From: Aliiruegeria lutimaris
GTDB lineage: Bacteria; Pseudomonadota; Alphaproteobacteria; Rhodobacterales; Rhodobacteraceae
DNA: 64,000 nt
NCBI RefSeq assembly: GCF_900099935.1
Contig: NZ_FNEK01000018.1
Span: 27,523 to 91,522 of the forward strand
Direction: 5' to 3'
The position numbers and the translations under genes were made by a program. A model generated the notes under the pieces. The model was not told the origin of the DNA, did no database searches, and was given only the letters and a program-made list of their open reading frames with translations. Numbering within the stretch: position 1 is the first letter of the stretch; the number at the start of each line of letters is the position of its first letter. Below, piece after piece: positions 1 through 7,836 of the stretch.

Positions 1-162
1 TTCGGCCCCGACAAGCGGAAGCACGCGCCAGGGGCCGGGAAGTACCGTCGGGTCTCCATTGATCAGCGCGAGAGCCCACCAGCCGAGTACCATCGCCAGA
101 ATCGAGGTCGCGGTGACCGCGATGGACCCTGAACGATCAGCCGCCCACTTCAACGAATACAC
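1..162 (-). CDS. ABC transporter permease, N-terminal part (runs off the window)
   Basis: This is the first 54 codons of a membrane protein that continues beyond the left edge. The frame begins at a GTG at 162-160, inside the last codons of the upstream binding-protein gene (26-bp overlap), and has no stop to position 1. Residues about 15-33 form one hydrophobic segment (ILAMVLGWWALALI), followed by a polar stretch with DPTVLPGP, which resembles the N-terminus of NitT/TauT-type ABC permeases where the first helix precedes a 'lPsP' motif. Position directly after a periplasmic binding protein and the overlap support a permease of the same importer. The exact start is uncertain because no strong ribosome binding site is visible. 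Confidence 0.6.
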   Translation of the reverse strand, partial: MYSLKWAADRSGSIAVTATSILAMVLGWWALALINGDPTVLPGPWRVLPLVGAE

Positions 163-1123
163 CCTCAGGCATGCTGGAGGACGAACCGATCAGGTCGGAA
201 CCGCCAAGCTCGCCCATCAATTCGAAAACGCGCGCCGCGCTGCCAAGGTCGACGTCCTGTCCGTCCGGTATGCCGGCTCGATACCCGGCTTTCAGCGCCT
301 CGAACTCGGCGTCATTTGCAGCCGGCATCCGCGGACGTAAACGCTCCCAGGCGGACTCGTCGGAATTCAGCAGTACCTTCGCGGCGCGCGAGGCGGCTGC
401 GAAGCCCGCGACAAGTTCGGGCTGGTCCCGGAGGGTTTCCCCCTTGAAGACGTAGCCCAGAAGCGGCATGTCCGGATCGATTCCGAGCGCCTCGGCCGCC
501 TCAGCCACCGAGATTAGATCTGTCATGCCGGCCGCCCGCATTCGTGCCATGAAATGCCAATAGTTGATCGCCCCGTCCAATTCACCGCTGAGCGCTGACT
601 TGTATATGAGGGGCGGAGCGCCGAAGACCTGTTCGGTCTCGCCTGCAAGGTCCATGCCATGGAACTTCTCGGCGTAGGCGCGCAGGATGATCCAGCTCTT
701 GTCCAATGGGCCACCGGCGATTCCGATCTTACCCCCCTTGAGATCTTCGAGCGACTTGGCAGTACTACCCGCAGGCACCATCATGCCCCCGACCGCCTTG
801 GAATAGGGCACGAAGACGAAATCCCGGCCCTCGGCCCTCTGGCGCGCCACCCAGATCCAGTCAGACACGATCACATCCGCTTCGCCGCCCTGAAACGCGA
901 CCTGCGACGCCGAGCCGCCAGCCATGCCCTGGACCTCCATGTCGAACCCCTGGGCCGCATCGAGCCCATAGTTATCGATGGTGTCGATCTCCCAGTTGAC
1001 CGTTCCGGCTTCCATGACCGCGATCCGAAGCACCGGTGTATCGGCGTGGAGCGCGCCGGCGATTGCCATGAGTGACGCGAACATCGAAGCGATCAGGATC
1101 ATTCTCGGCATTGTGTTCTCCAT
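137..1123 (-). CDS. Periplasmic ABC-transporter substrate-binding protein (NitT/TauT-like), linked to PQQ alcohol dehydrogenase
   Basis: The 328-residue product starts with a Sec signal (MENTMPRMILIASMFASLMA, cleavage likely after ALHA) and then a type 2 periplasmic binding fold: LRIAVMEAGTVNWE near the start, a GGEADVIVSDWIW stretch where bound ligand is usually contacted, and the KSLEDLKGGKIGIAGGPLDKSW motif common in NitT/TauT/SsuA proteins. The ligand cannot be read from sequence. The start codon at 1123 abuts the stop of a tiny upstream frame, and the 3' end overlaps the permease, so it is part of a leftward operon that begins with the beta-propeller gene. The context suggests uptake of a substrate, metal or cofactor needed by the alcohol oxidation system; this is inference. 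Confidence 0.82.
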   Translation of the reverse strand: MENTMPRMILIASMFASLMAIAGALHADTPVLRIAVMEAGTVNWEIDTIDNYGLDAAQGFDMEVQGMAGGSASQVAFQGGEADVIVSDWIWVARQRAEGRDFVFVPYSKAVGGMMVPAGSTAKSLEDLKGGKIGIAGGPLDKSWIILRAYAEKFHGMDLAGETEQVFGAPPLIYKSALSGELDGAINYWHFMARMRAAGMTDLISVAEAAEALGIDPDMPLLGYVFKGETLRDQPELVAGFAAASRAAKVLLNSDESAWERLRPRMPAANDAEFEALKAGYRAGIPDGQDVDLGSAARVFELMGELGGSDLIGSSSSMPEGVFVEVGG

Positions 1124-1198
1124 TCAAATTGCTTCGAAATCTATTGTGGTTCCCTGAGACTGGTTCATCTCGCCCCCCCGGGCAATGGTGTTCTTCAT
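1124..1198 (-). CDS. Candidate 24-residue peptide gene, translationally coupled
   Basis: A reading frame of 24 codons (begins MKNTIARGGE, ends IDFEAI) fits exactly between two operon genes. Its ATG at 1198 overlaps the TGA of the upstream binding-protein gene as ATGA, and its own TGA (1126-1124) is followed without a gap by the ATG of the next gene at 1123. An internal ATG at 1168 is preceded by a G-rich run that could also bind ribosomes. I do not recognise the peptide: it lacks the Glu-Tyr pair of PqqA and has no signal sequence. It could be a real small protein, a leader that couples translation of the next gene, or chance. The precise packing is the only evidence. Confidence 0.4.
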   Translation of the reverse strand: MKNTIARGGEMNQSQGTTIDFEAI

Positions 1199-2352
1199 CG
1201 TCGACACGCGCTGTCCGCCCTGTCGGCACCCAGGGTGTCGAGCGTATCGAACTGGTGTTCGAAGCCCCTGACCGGTGCGACCGCGATGACCGCGTTGGGT
1301 GTTGCAAGCAGGATCGGCTGCCGCAACTGGCCATCCCAGTCGCGGAGGTTCCCGCGTACGCCCTTGTAGAGATCCACGGACAAATCTGCCCCCCGAAGTG
1401 CCCGGTGGACAGCGGCGCGGTCGGCCGACTGGGCCTGCACTACGGCCTCGGTGACGATCTTGACGGCGACCCAGGCGGCCCAGTCCTCCGAGGTCATGTC
1501 GCGATCCGCCTGGCGCCGGAACCGCTGGTTCAGTTGCGGCGCCCCGTAGCGTTCGAATGTCCAGTGCCACGCACGCGGCACCAGTCCCTCTGATCCGATC
1601 ACGGGGCGTGGCGAATAGGTCGCGAAGGGCAGATAGCGCCCGAAATCACCCAGATCATCGATCAGCCACACCACGTCGTATCGAACGCCGCCCGTCAGGA
1701 GCGCGATGTTGCTCTTGTCGCGGAGACGGGGATCGTTGGTCAACTCGAAGGCCCGTTCATCGACGATCTTGAGACCGAACTTGGTGGTGGATTGCCTGGC
1801 CGCCGCCGTCTGTTCCGCATCCGCATCCGTCGTTCCATGAATCAAGAGCACGTCGGTCCAACCGAGTGCCCGCATGTATTGGGCCAGCGCATCGCTCAGC
1901 ATCGCGTGAGAAGGAGGAGTGTGCAGGAGTCCCGGGGCGCAGTCCTTGCCACGCCAGCGGCCGGACCGATCCCTAATGTTGATGAAAAGATCGTCCGTAC
2001 CGGTGGCGGACAGAACCTGGACCATGCTTTCGGGCGGAAGATCGATCAGGATCGCGAGCGGTTGCGAGGTTTGAGCGTCGGTAAGCGCCTCGGAAAGCGT
2101 CTCGGGTGAGGCGATCACCTCGTCCAGCTCGAACGTCAGTCCCAGGGCTCGGCCTAGCACGCGCGTGTCCCGAAATCCGAGCCGTATCCCTTCGAGCGGC
2201 CGCTCTCGATCTCGCAACGAGAGCCCGGTGTAGAGCGGTTGCGGCTCGTAGTGAGGATCGCCCTCGACACCGAGATAGACCATTCGGGCGACATCCTGCG
2301 CGACCGCAGGACAGGTGAGTACGAACAGGAGTGCGAGAGCCCTAACGATCAT
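1195..2352 (-). CDS. ABC-transporter substrate-binding protein of the PQQ-dependent alcohol dehydrogenase system
   Basis: The 385-residue product has a Sec signal (MIVRALALLFVLTCPAVAQD) and a type 1 periplasmic binding fold related to branched-chain amino acid receptors. Landmarks are VARMVYLGVEGDP at the mature N-terminus, LAILIDLPPESM in the first lobe, YMRALGWTDVLLIHGTTDAD at the lobe exchange, and a C-terminal region with RALRGADLSVDLYKGVRG. This combination matches the binding-protein family found next to PQQ alcohol dehydrogenases (TIGR03863 type, by recognition). The gene overlaps the upstream beta-propeller gene by 11 bp, so the two are one transcription unit. No cognate ATPase of the classical PQQ-ABC set is seen within the window. 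Confidence 0.85.
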   Translation of the reverse strand: MIVRALALLFVLTCPAVAQDVARMVYLGVEGDPHYEPQPLYTGLSLRDRERPLEGIRLGFRDTRVLGRALGLTFELDEVIASPETLSEALTDAQTSQPLAILIDLPPESMVQVLSATGTDDLFINIRDRSGRWRGKDCAPGLLHTPPSHAMLSDALAQYMRALGWTDVLLIHGTTDADAEQTAAARQSTTKFGLKIVDERAFELTNDPRLRDKSNIALLTGGVRYDVVWLIDDLGDFGRYLPFATYSPRPVIGSEGLVPRAWHWTFERYGAPQLNQRFRRQADRDMTSEDWAAWVAVKIVTEAVVQAQSADRAAVHRALRGADLSVDLYKGVRGNLRDWDGQLRQPILLATPNAVIAVAPVRGFEHQFDTLDTLGADRADSACRR

Positions 2353-3328
2353 CGATCAGAATGTCGTAGGGCACGCGGCCGACCGGGATCGAGGTGATTG
2401 GTTTCAGGCTCTTGGTGTCGACGACCGTGACATCATCGGAAAGCCCATTGGCGACGTAGAGACGCGACTCGTTGGCGGTCAGGGCAAGGCCCCAGGCGCG
2501 GCTGCCCACGAGCACATAGTCGATCACTTTCCGACTCGGGACCTCGACGACTGCAACATGGTTGGCACGGCCAAGCGCAACATAAGCGCGTTGCCCGTCC
2601 GCGGTGATTACAAGGTCCACCGGCGTCACCTGTTCCGGGCGGAACCCGGTTGGCAGGAAGGGAATGTCGCCGACGAGCTTCAGGGTCTCGACGTCGATGA
2701 TATTAACGATGCCGGCGAGTTCGGCCGACACCCAGAGTTCCTTTTCGTCCGGGGTCAGGGCGAACCTTCTCGGGCGGGTGTCGACAAGAATGTCGGCGAT
2801 CACGGCATCCGCTTCGAGATCAATCACATGGACCAGGTTAGCAGCCTCGGACGCGACGAATACCAGGCGCCCATCCGACGTGACCTGAACGCCTTCGGGT
2901 TCTTCTCCGGTCAGGTACTCGGCCAGGAACTCTCCTGTCTCCACGTCGTAGACAGACGCCGCCGCATCTTCCTCGTTGGAGACGATCAACCGGCGTCCAT
3001 CCGGGTGAAGGTCAAATGTCTCGGGCGCTGGTACGCCACGGATTCGCCCGACGAGTTCCAGCGACTCGGTGTCGTAGATCGCGATCATGTCGTCATCCGC
3101 GCAGCCCAGGAAGAACCTCGTATGGTCAGAATCGAAATGGATGCCTCGGGGACGCGCGCAGGTCTCGACGGTTTTGACGACGTTCAGGTCGGGGGACAGA
3201 ATGGTAAGATTGTCCCCGCGCTCATTGGGAACGATCGCATAGCCCGACTGCGCAGAGGCCGGCCCAGCTGCCGCTGGGAGCAAGAGCGTGCCCATCACCA
3301 TGGCGGGGATGAAGAATCCGGATGACAT
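2342..3328 (-). CDS. Secreted YVTN-type beta-propeller protein of the PQQ alcohol dehydrogenase system
   Basis: The 328-residue product has a signal peptide (residues 1 to about 26, ending ASAQ) and about seven repeats of the YVTN/SMP-30 type, seen as recurring 'vyVaN..sddvtVvDt.t..v...I.vG..P' blocks, for example LYVANGLSDDVTVVDT and VGRVPYDILIDD at the C-terminus. This is the usual periplasmic propeller that accompanies PQQ-dependent catabolism (TIGR03866 type, by recognition). It opens the leftward operon and is divergent from the dehydrogenase gene, sharing the 3329-3440 control region. The upstream leader ends in a poor ribosome binding site (GAGTGG). Its biochemical role in the family is not established; binding of the quinoprotein or cytochrome is a common guess. 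Confidence 0.85.
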   Translation of the reverse strand: MSSGFFIPAMVMGTLLLPAAAGPASAQSGYAIVPNERGDNLTILSPDLNVVKTVETCARPRGIHFDSDHTRFFLGCADDDMIAIYDTESLELVGRIRGVPAPETFDLHPDGRRLIVSNEEDAAASVYDVETGEFLAEYLTGEEPEGVQVTSDGRLVFVASEAANLVHVIDLEADAVIADILVDTRPRRFALTPDEKELWVSAELAGIVNIIDVETLKLVGDIPFLPTGFRPEQVTPVDLVITADGQRAYVALGRANHVAVVEVPSRKVIDYVLVGSRAWGLALTANESRLYVANGLSDDVTVVDTKSLKPITSIPVGRVPYDILIDDR

Positions 3329-3354
3329 CCAACCACTCTATTTTTTTTTCCGAA

Positions 3355-3397
3355 GTTGCGTTACGTTAGGTAAATATGTTGCGTTACGTTAGGTAAA
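3355..3397. promoter_or_regulatory. Tandem 20-bp operator-like repeats, each with a TTAC-N5-GTAA dyad
   Basis: The sequence GTTGCGTTACGTTAGGTAAA occurs at 3355-3374 and again, identical, at 3378-3397, a 23-bp repeat period. Each copy holds the inverted repeat TTAC-N5-GTAA. The pair sits between the divergent beta-propeller and dehydrogenase genes, 44-86 bp before the dehydrogenase start. Two helically offset dyads of this kind are what a dimeric activator such as a LuxR/NarL-type response regulator would bind; such regulators are known to control PQQ alcohol dehydrogenases in other bacteria. The regulator is not encoded in this window. Confidence 0.6.
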
Positions 3398-3440
3398 ATA
3401 GAAACAAAAATCCACAACGATAACCTTGGGAGGACACAGT

Positions 3441-5141
3441 ATGTTTAACAGATCGGCAACGGCTGCGCTTTGTGTTGCGGCAACGTGTGTTTCGGGTGCA
3501 GCGAACGCCCAGGAGGAAACCTCGGCAAGTACGCTCTACGGCGATTTGCAGTCGGTCACGCAGAACATGCTGTCGCGTGCAGCGGGTGACGGAAACAACT
3601 TCCTTCACACCAACGGCAACTACGAACAGACCCGGTATTACCCTGCTAGCCAGATTAACACCGGCAACGTGAAGAATCTTCGCCCGGCCTGGATCTTCCA
3701 GACTGAGATCGTGGACACGATGGAAACCTCGCCGATCGTCGTGAACGGCATCATGTATGTCACCACGGCGTTCAACCACGTTTACGCGCTGGATGCGCGT
3801 ACCGGCAAACAGATCTGGCACCACAAGCACGCCATGGGTCCGGTCACGACCTATTGCTGCGGGCCGAACAACCGCGGCGTGGCCGTTTCCGGCGACAAGG
3901 TCTTCATGGGCACGCTGGACGCCAAGCTGGTGGCGCTCGATGCCAAAACCGGTAAACAGCTCTGGGAAACCCAGATCGCCGAGGCCGAGCTTGGCTATTC
4001 AGAAACCATGGCGCCCAGCGTCGTCGAGAACATGGTGCTAATCGGCACCAACGGCGGTGAGTATGGCATCCGCGGCTTCGTGAAGGCTTTCGATACCGAG
4101 ACCGGTGAAGAAATATGGACATTCCACACGATCCCCGAGGATTCGGTTGGTGTCTGGGCAACGCACGATGCCACCGGCCGCGACATGCTGCGCGACATCG
4201 AGGCGGAGAAGGCGGCGCTCGCCGAGATGGGCGACCCCTACGAGACTCTTGGCGGTGGCGTCTGGCAGAACCCGGCGGTCGATCTCGACACGCGCCGGAT
4301 CTACTTCGTAGTGGGCAACCCGTCGCCCGACCTCGACGGCAGCCTGCGCCCCGGCGACAACCTTTACACCGACAGTCTGGTTGCGGTCGACTTGGATACC
4401 GGTGAGTATGTCTGCCACTTCCAGTATATCGCGCATGACGTATGGGACCTCGACGCGGTCTCCCCCCCGATCATCACCACCGTCGCGGATGCCGGCGGCA
4501 ATGACGTGAAAGGCGTGCTGCATGCCGGCAAGACCGGCCATGTCTATGTCCACAACGCCGAAGACTGCTCGATGATCCGATTCTCCGAAGCGATGGTCCC
4601 ACAGGAGAACATGTGGGTTCTGCCGACGGCCGAAGGGGCTCGGATGCTGCCAGGCGCGAACGGTGGTGTCGAGTGGTCGCCGATGGCAATCGACCCGAAC
4701 CACCGTCTGAGCTATGCGATCAACCTACATCAGCCGATGACCTACACCGTGAAATCCACGCCCTATCCCGAGGGCAAGCTCTGGCTCGGTGGCTCGTTCG
4801 ACGTGATCCCGGAAGAAGAGCAATGGGGCAACGTCACCGCGGTCGACTACGATACCGGTGATATCGCCTGGCAGGTGCGGACTGCGGAGCCGATGATCGG
4901 CGGCATCCTCGCGACAGCCGGCGGCCTTGTCTTCACGGGTGAAGGCAACGGCCTCTTCAAGGCCTTCGATAGCTCCAACGGTGCAGAACTGTGGCGCTTC
5001 CAGGCAGGTGCCGGCGTGAACGCGCCTCCGTCCAGCTACACGGTCGAGGGCCAGCAGTACGTAGTCGTCGCCGCAGGCGGCAATGCGCAACTCAACTTCA
5101 AGCGCGGCAACAACATCATTGCCTTCACGCTTGCCGACTGA
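3441..5141 (+). CDS. PQQ-dependent alcohol dehydrogenase, lanthanide-type active site
   Basis: This periplasmic quinoprotein (566 residues) oxidises alcohols with pyrroloquinoline quinone. It has a Sec signal (residues 1-22, ANA|QEE), an eight-bladed propeller with tryptophan-docking repeats such as [13 protein letters not shown] and [12 protein letters not shown], and the adjacent cysteines Cys139-Cys140 ([10 protein letters not shown]) that form the unusual disulfide over PQQ. Asp336 in HDVWDLDAV aligns with the catalytic aspartate; Asp338, two residues on, is the extra metal ligand typical of lanthanide-dependent enzymes (XoxF, PedH/ExaF), where calcium enzymes have Ala, Ser or Thr. No C-terminal cytochrome domain is present. 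The ATG at 3441 follows GGGAGG; it is preferred over an upstream TTG. The substrate range is not readable from sequence. Confidence 0.93.
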   Translation: MFNRSATAALCVAATCVSGAANAQEETSASTLYGDLQSVTQNMLSRAAGDGNNFLHTNGNYEQTRYYPASQINTGNVKNLRPAWIFQTEIVDTMETSPIVVNGIMYVTTAFNHVYALDARTGKQIWHHKHAMGPVTTYCCGPNNRGVAVSGDKVFMGTLDAKLVALDAKTGKQLWETQIAEAELGYSETMAPSVVENMVLIGTNGGEYGIRGFVKAFDTETGEEIWTFHTIPEDSVGVWATHDATGRDMLRDIEAEKAALAEMGDPYETLGGGVWQNPAVDLDTRRIYFVVGNPSPDLDGSLRPGDNLYTDSLVAVDLDTGEYVCHFQYIAHDVWDLDAVSPPIITTVADAGGNDVKGVLHAGKTGHVYVHNAEDCSMIRFSEAMVPQENMWVLPTAEGARMLPGANGGVEWSPMAIDPNHRLSYAINLHQPMTYTVKSTPYPEGKLWLGGSFDVIPEEEQWGNVTAVDYDTGDIAWQVRTAEPMIGGILATAGGLVFTGEGNGLFKAFDSSNGAELWRFQAGAGVNAPPSSYTVEGQQYVVVAAGGNAQLNFKRGNNIIAFTLAD

Positions 5142-5160
5142 GGACGTAACAGACTGACGT

Positions 5161-5188
5161 AAAGGGCGGGCTGCGCAGTCCGCCCTTT
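5161..5188 (+). terminator. Intercistronic stem-loop between dehydrogenase and cytochrome genes
   Basis: A 9-bp GC-rich stem (AAAGGGCGG at 5161-5169 pairing with CCGCCCTTT at 5180-5188) closes a 10-nt loop just after the dehydrogenase stop codon. Only TTT ends the stem, so termination would be partial. It may set the ratio of dehydrogenase to cytochrome by attenuation or protect the upstream mRNA end. Confidence 0.55.
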
Positions 5189-5208
5189 GCTTGCATGGAG
5201 ACCCGCAC

Positions 5209-5802
5209 ATGAGACTGCCCTTTGTTACGTTGGCATGGACCCTTGCCGCACTGGCGCCAACCCTTTCCGCGACGCCTTCCATCGCGAAAGACGACTTCGT
5301 CCTTGAGGACGAGGTCGCGCTTTGCATGAGTTGTCATGGCGAAGACGGCATCCCGATCGAGCCGGAATACCCAGTCATCTGGGGACAGGAATACTTCTAC
5401 ATCTACACCCAGCTTCGCGATTACGGGGCCGGGCGACGCGAGAACGACACCATGTCGGCGATCGCTGCCGAGTATGACCGCGACCAGGCGAAGCTTCTGG
5501 CCGAGCATTTCGCGGCATTACCCTGGCCCGAACTTCCGGTAGTGTATCAAGAGGGTGATCAACAGTTGGCCGAGAAGGGCATCACCCGCGGGCAGTGCAG
5601 CGCGTGTCACGGGAAATGGCAGGGCGACAGCAGGATTCCCAGGATCGCGGGGCAGCAGCCGCACTACTTAAGCCAGACCATGCACGACTTCAAGAACGAT
5701 GTGCGCATGAACGCCCCCGATCTGAACAGCACGATGAAACAACTCGACGACGAGACGATCGCCGCCCTGTCGCGCTATTTCACGACCATAAACGTGCAGT
5801 AG
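5209..5802 (+). CDS. Dihaem cytochrome c (c4-like), electron acceptor candidate
   Basis: The 197-residue product has a signal peptide (residues 1 to about 26) and two CxxCH haem-binding sites, CMSCH at residues 39-43 and CSACH at 130-134, each opening one c-type domain, the arrangement of cytochrome c4 proteins. The second domain contains GQQPHYLSQTMHDFKN, a motif typical of class I cytochromes of this family. It follows the quinoprotein gene in the same direction after a stem-loop, so it probably takes electrons from the dehydrogenase or passes them to an oxidase. The start at 5209 follows GGAG; an earlier ATG at 5194 would add five residues and has no better site. Confidence 0.88.
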   Translation: MRLPFVTLAWTLAALAPTLSATPSIAKDDFVLEDEVALCMSCHGEDGIPIEPEYPVIWGQEYFYIYTQLRDYGAGRRENDTMSAIAAEYDRDQAKLLAEHFAALPWPELPVVYQEGDQQLAEKGITRGQCSACHGKWQGDSRIPRIAGQQPHYLSQTMHDFKNDVRMNAPDLNSTMKQLDDETIAALSRYFTTINVQ

Positions 5803-5804
5803 GG

Positions 5805-6719
5805 TCAGGGCTGCCTAAGCGCAGCGCGGATCTCGTCGGTAGCGGCGAAGTCCGCGGCGCTCGCATTGGATCTGTCCCGAAGGCCCGGATTGGCGCCCGC
5901 ACCCAACAGGAACTCGACCATCTTGCCGTGCCCGCGTTCGGCGGCGATCATCAGCGCCGTGCGCCCCCTGTCGTCCTGCCGATCGATCCCGGCGCCAGCT
6001 TCGAGCAAGAACTCTGCCACAGCGCGCCCGTCCTCGGCCGGGGCATCGTTTGCGTGGCCGGCGGCCCACATCAAGGCAGTGAGGTCGTGGCCCCAGGTCC
6101 GGTCCGGGTCCGCGCCGGCTTCCAGAAGCGCCTCGATTATCGAGGGGAAAGCGCGACCCGCGGCATAGACCAGCGCGCCCTTTCCGTGGCGGTCCTCGAC
6201 ATCGGGCGCACCGCCCGCTTCGAGCAGCGCCGTCAGCATTCGGCGGTCACCCTCGAAAGCCGCGGCCATGACCGGCGTGATCCCCTCGCGGTTTGCAACG
6301 TTCACGTCGGCACCGGCGGCGATCAGGTCGGAGACCATGCGCCGGCGGCCCTCCTGCACGGCGGCCAGCAAAGGCGTCGTGCCCCCGAGGTTCGGATGAT
6401 CAAGCTCGGCCCCGAGCTCCAGCAAGGTCGCAACGATCTCCCGCGCTCCGCGCGCCGCCGCCACGTTCAGTGGTGTGCCGCCGAAGCGGTTGCGCGCCTC
6501 GACTGAGGCACCCATCTCCAAAAGCACCGTCGCAGTCTCGGGGCAGTCCAGTGCAGCGGCTTCGAAGAGCGCATCGCTCAGGATCCTGCCTTCGAGGTTC
6601 GCGGGCGACTGGGCGATACGGGTTTCGAGCGCTTCACAGACGGGCGTGACAGGCTGGCCCTGAAGGCTTCCGGGTGCGGTGGCAAGAAGTGCGAGGCCAA
6701 GCAGTGCGGTCCTGATCAT
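5805..6719 (-). CDS. Secreted ankyrin-repeat protein
   Basis: The 304-residue product has a signal peptide (MIRTALLGLALLATAPGSLQG) and about six to seven ankyrin repeats, seen as recurrent G.TPL..AA..G...iv..LLe.GA..d blocks, for example GGTPLNVAAARGAREIVATLLELGA and GRTALMIAAERGHGKMVEFLLGAGA. These make a protein-binding solenoid, here probably in the periplasm. Its stop lies two bases from the cytochrome stop on the other strand, and its ATG overlaps the stop of the upstream cupredoxin-like gene as ATGA, so the two are co-translated. Ankyrin proteins occur beside other PQQ or catalase genes, but no specific function is known to me. Confidence 0.85.
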   Translation of the reverse strand: MIRTALLGLALLATAPGSLQGQPVTPVCEALETRIAQSPANLEGRILSDALFEAAALDCPETATVLLEMGASVEARNRFGGTPLNVAAARGAREIVATLLELGAELDHPNLGGTTPLLAAVQEGRRRMVSDLIAAGADVNVANREGITPVMAAAFEGDRRMLTALLEAGGAPDVEDRHGKGALVYAAGRAFPSIIEALLEAGADPDRTWGHDLTALMWAAGHANDAPAEDGRAVAEFLLEAGAGIDRQDDRGRTALMIAAERGHGKMVEFLLGAGANPGLRDRSNASAADFAATDEIRAALRQP

Positions 6720-7159
6720 CGAACGATGAAGACGCCGCTGAACCCCTGTGTATCGAGCCCCTCGACAAAGAAGGGGTACTCGCCCGGGCGTTGGGGAATA
6801 AACCAGATGTCGATCTCGCCTTCGTCGTCGAATTCGACGGCGTGCAACCCGAATGGCTTGACCTCCTTGTCCTCGATCACGACCTGGTCGATCCAGCTTT
6901 CGCGAAAGAGACCCGGCGCGAGTAGCTTGTATTCCTCAAGACCGTCACTCTCGATCCGCCAACGGTAATAGACCCCGGTTTCAATCTCGTACTGCGTGAC
7001 CGAGAAGCCGGTCGAGGCGTTCAGGACGAGCGGCTCTATGCGTTCAGCCCGGCGCGTCTTGTCACCCTCGGCGGCGATCGGCTGCGCAAGCGAGACAAAC
7101 AACGTGGACAGCAAGAGTGAGTTGGATCTTCCCGGCATCTGTTCGTCGGCCTCCCCCAT
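6716..7159 (-). CDS. Secreted cupredoxin-like protein without classical copper ligands
   Basis: The product (147 residues from the ATG at 7159) has a signal-like segment (SNSLLLSTLFVSLAQPIAA) followed by a single domain that reads like a cupredoxin: VLNASTGFSVTQYEIETG near the start, FGLHAVEFDDEGEIDIWFIPQRPGEYPFFVEG near the end, the last part matching the 'F.p.rpGeY.ffc' strand of that fold. The usual Cys-x(n)-His-x(n)-Met copper loop is missing, so copper binding is doubtful. The ATG at 7159 is preceded by AGGA; an alternative ATG at 7138 has GGGAGG and would give a tighter signal peptide. It precedes the ankyrin gene and overlaps it. Fold assignment is an inference by eye. Confidence 0.6.
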   Translation of the reverse strand: MGEADEQMPGRSNSLLLSTLFVSLAQPIAAEGDKTRRAERIEPLVLNASTGFSVTQYEIETGVYYRWRIESDGLEEYKLLAPGLFRESWIDQVVIEDKEVKPFGLHAVEFDDEGEIDIWFIPQRPGEYPFFVEGLDTQGFSGVFIVR

Positions 7160-7257
7160 GATTTCCTGCCCTCGTCCTGAGGCTAACACCGGGTCGAGAC
7201 ACAAGGCAATCATGCTCGCGCATTGACCTTTCGAGGGCGAGCCACAACCTAACAGCC

Positions 7258-7836
7258 ATGAGGCGTTGCTTTCACCTGCTTGCGGCATTGGTCGTAGTCA
7301 ACTTCCTCGCGACCAACAATGCGCGGGCGCTCTCGCCAGACGACCTGCCGCCGCCGTTCGATGAGGAGATTTACCTCATCGAGCGCTACTGGACATGGTT
7401 GAAGGCGGAGGTGAATGCGCCCCTTTCTGTTTTATGGCCCAGGATCGAGATCGAACCCTTGCCGAAGACAGTCCGCATGGCGTTTGTGTTTCCAACCGAA
7501 GCTGCGCCTTGGCAAGAGACGCGGATCGTCATTTCGCCAAGGACCGTCGATCGTGCCGCCGGACCCGATCGGCCGGCTGGCATCGGCGAACTCGCCCATG
7601 AAGTGGTGCATTACATTCTGGTGCTTTCCGAGAATGTCTGGGATGCAGAGGCGGATGTCCTGCGAAACGACAGGCTGCACCACTGCGACCACGAGTTCAT
7701 GCGGCTTTCCCGGAAGGTTTCTTACTTCATTTGGGAAGTTTATCATTCAAACGACGCCGTCAGATCCGTTCACCGCATGGTAAATCTCGCGTGCTGGCGT
7801 GATTGCCACACGATCGCGGATGACAGAGGCCGGTAA
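7258..7836 (+). CDS. Secreted protein with HExxH motif, putative zinc metallopeptidase
   Basis: The 192-residue product begins with a signal peptide (residues 1 to about 24, ARA|LSP). At residues 114-118 it has HEVVH in the context ELAHEVVHYILVL, the HExxH helix of zinc metallopeptidases, followed 22-27 residues later by HHCDHE (141-146), which could supply the third ligand. I do not recognise the family. It is divergent from the cupredoxin-like gene with about 100 bp between starts. The ribosome binding site is weak. A processing role for the neighbouring periplasmic proteins is possible but unproven; the HExxH could also be coincidental. Confidence 0.6.
   Translation: MRRCFHLLAALVVVNFLATNNARALSPDDLPPPFDEEIYLIERYWTWLKAEVNAPLSVLWPRIEIEPLPKTVRMAFVFPTEAAPWQETRIVISPRTVDRAAGPDRPAGIGELAHEVVHYILVLSENVWDAEADVLRNDRLHHCDHEFMRLSRKVSYFIWEVYHSNDAVRSVHRMVNLACWRDCHTIADDRGR

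Noticed and set aside
1124..1198. The 24-residue peptide as a PqqA precursor
   Set aside because: It has no tyrosine and no Glu-x3-Tyr pair, which are essential in PqqA.
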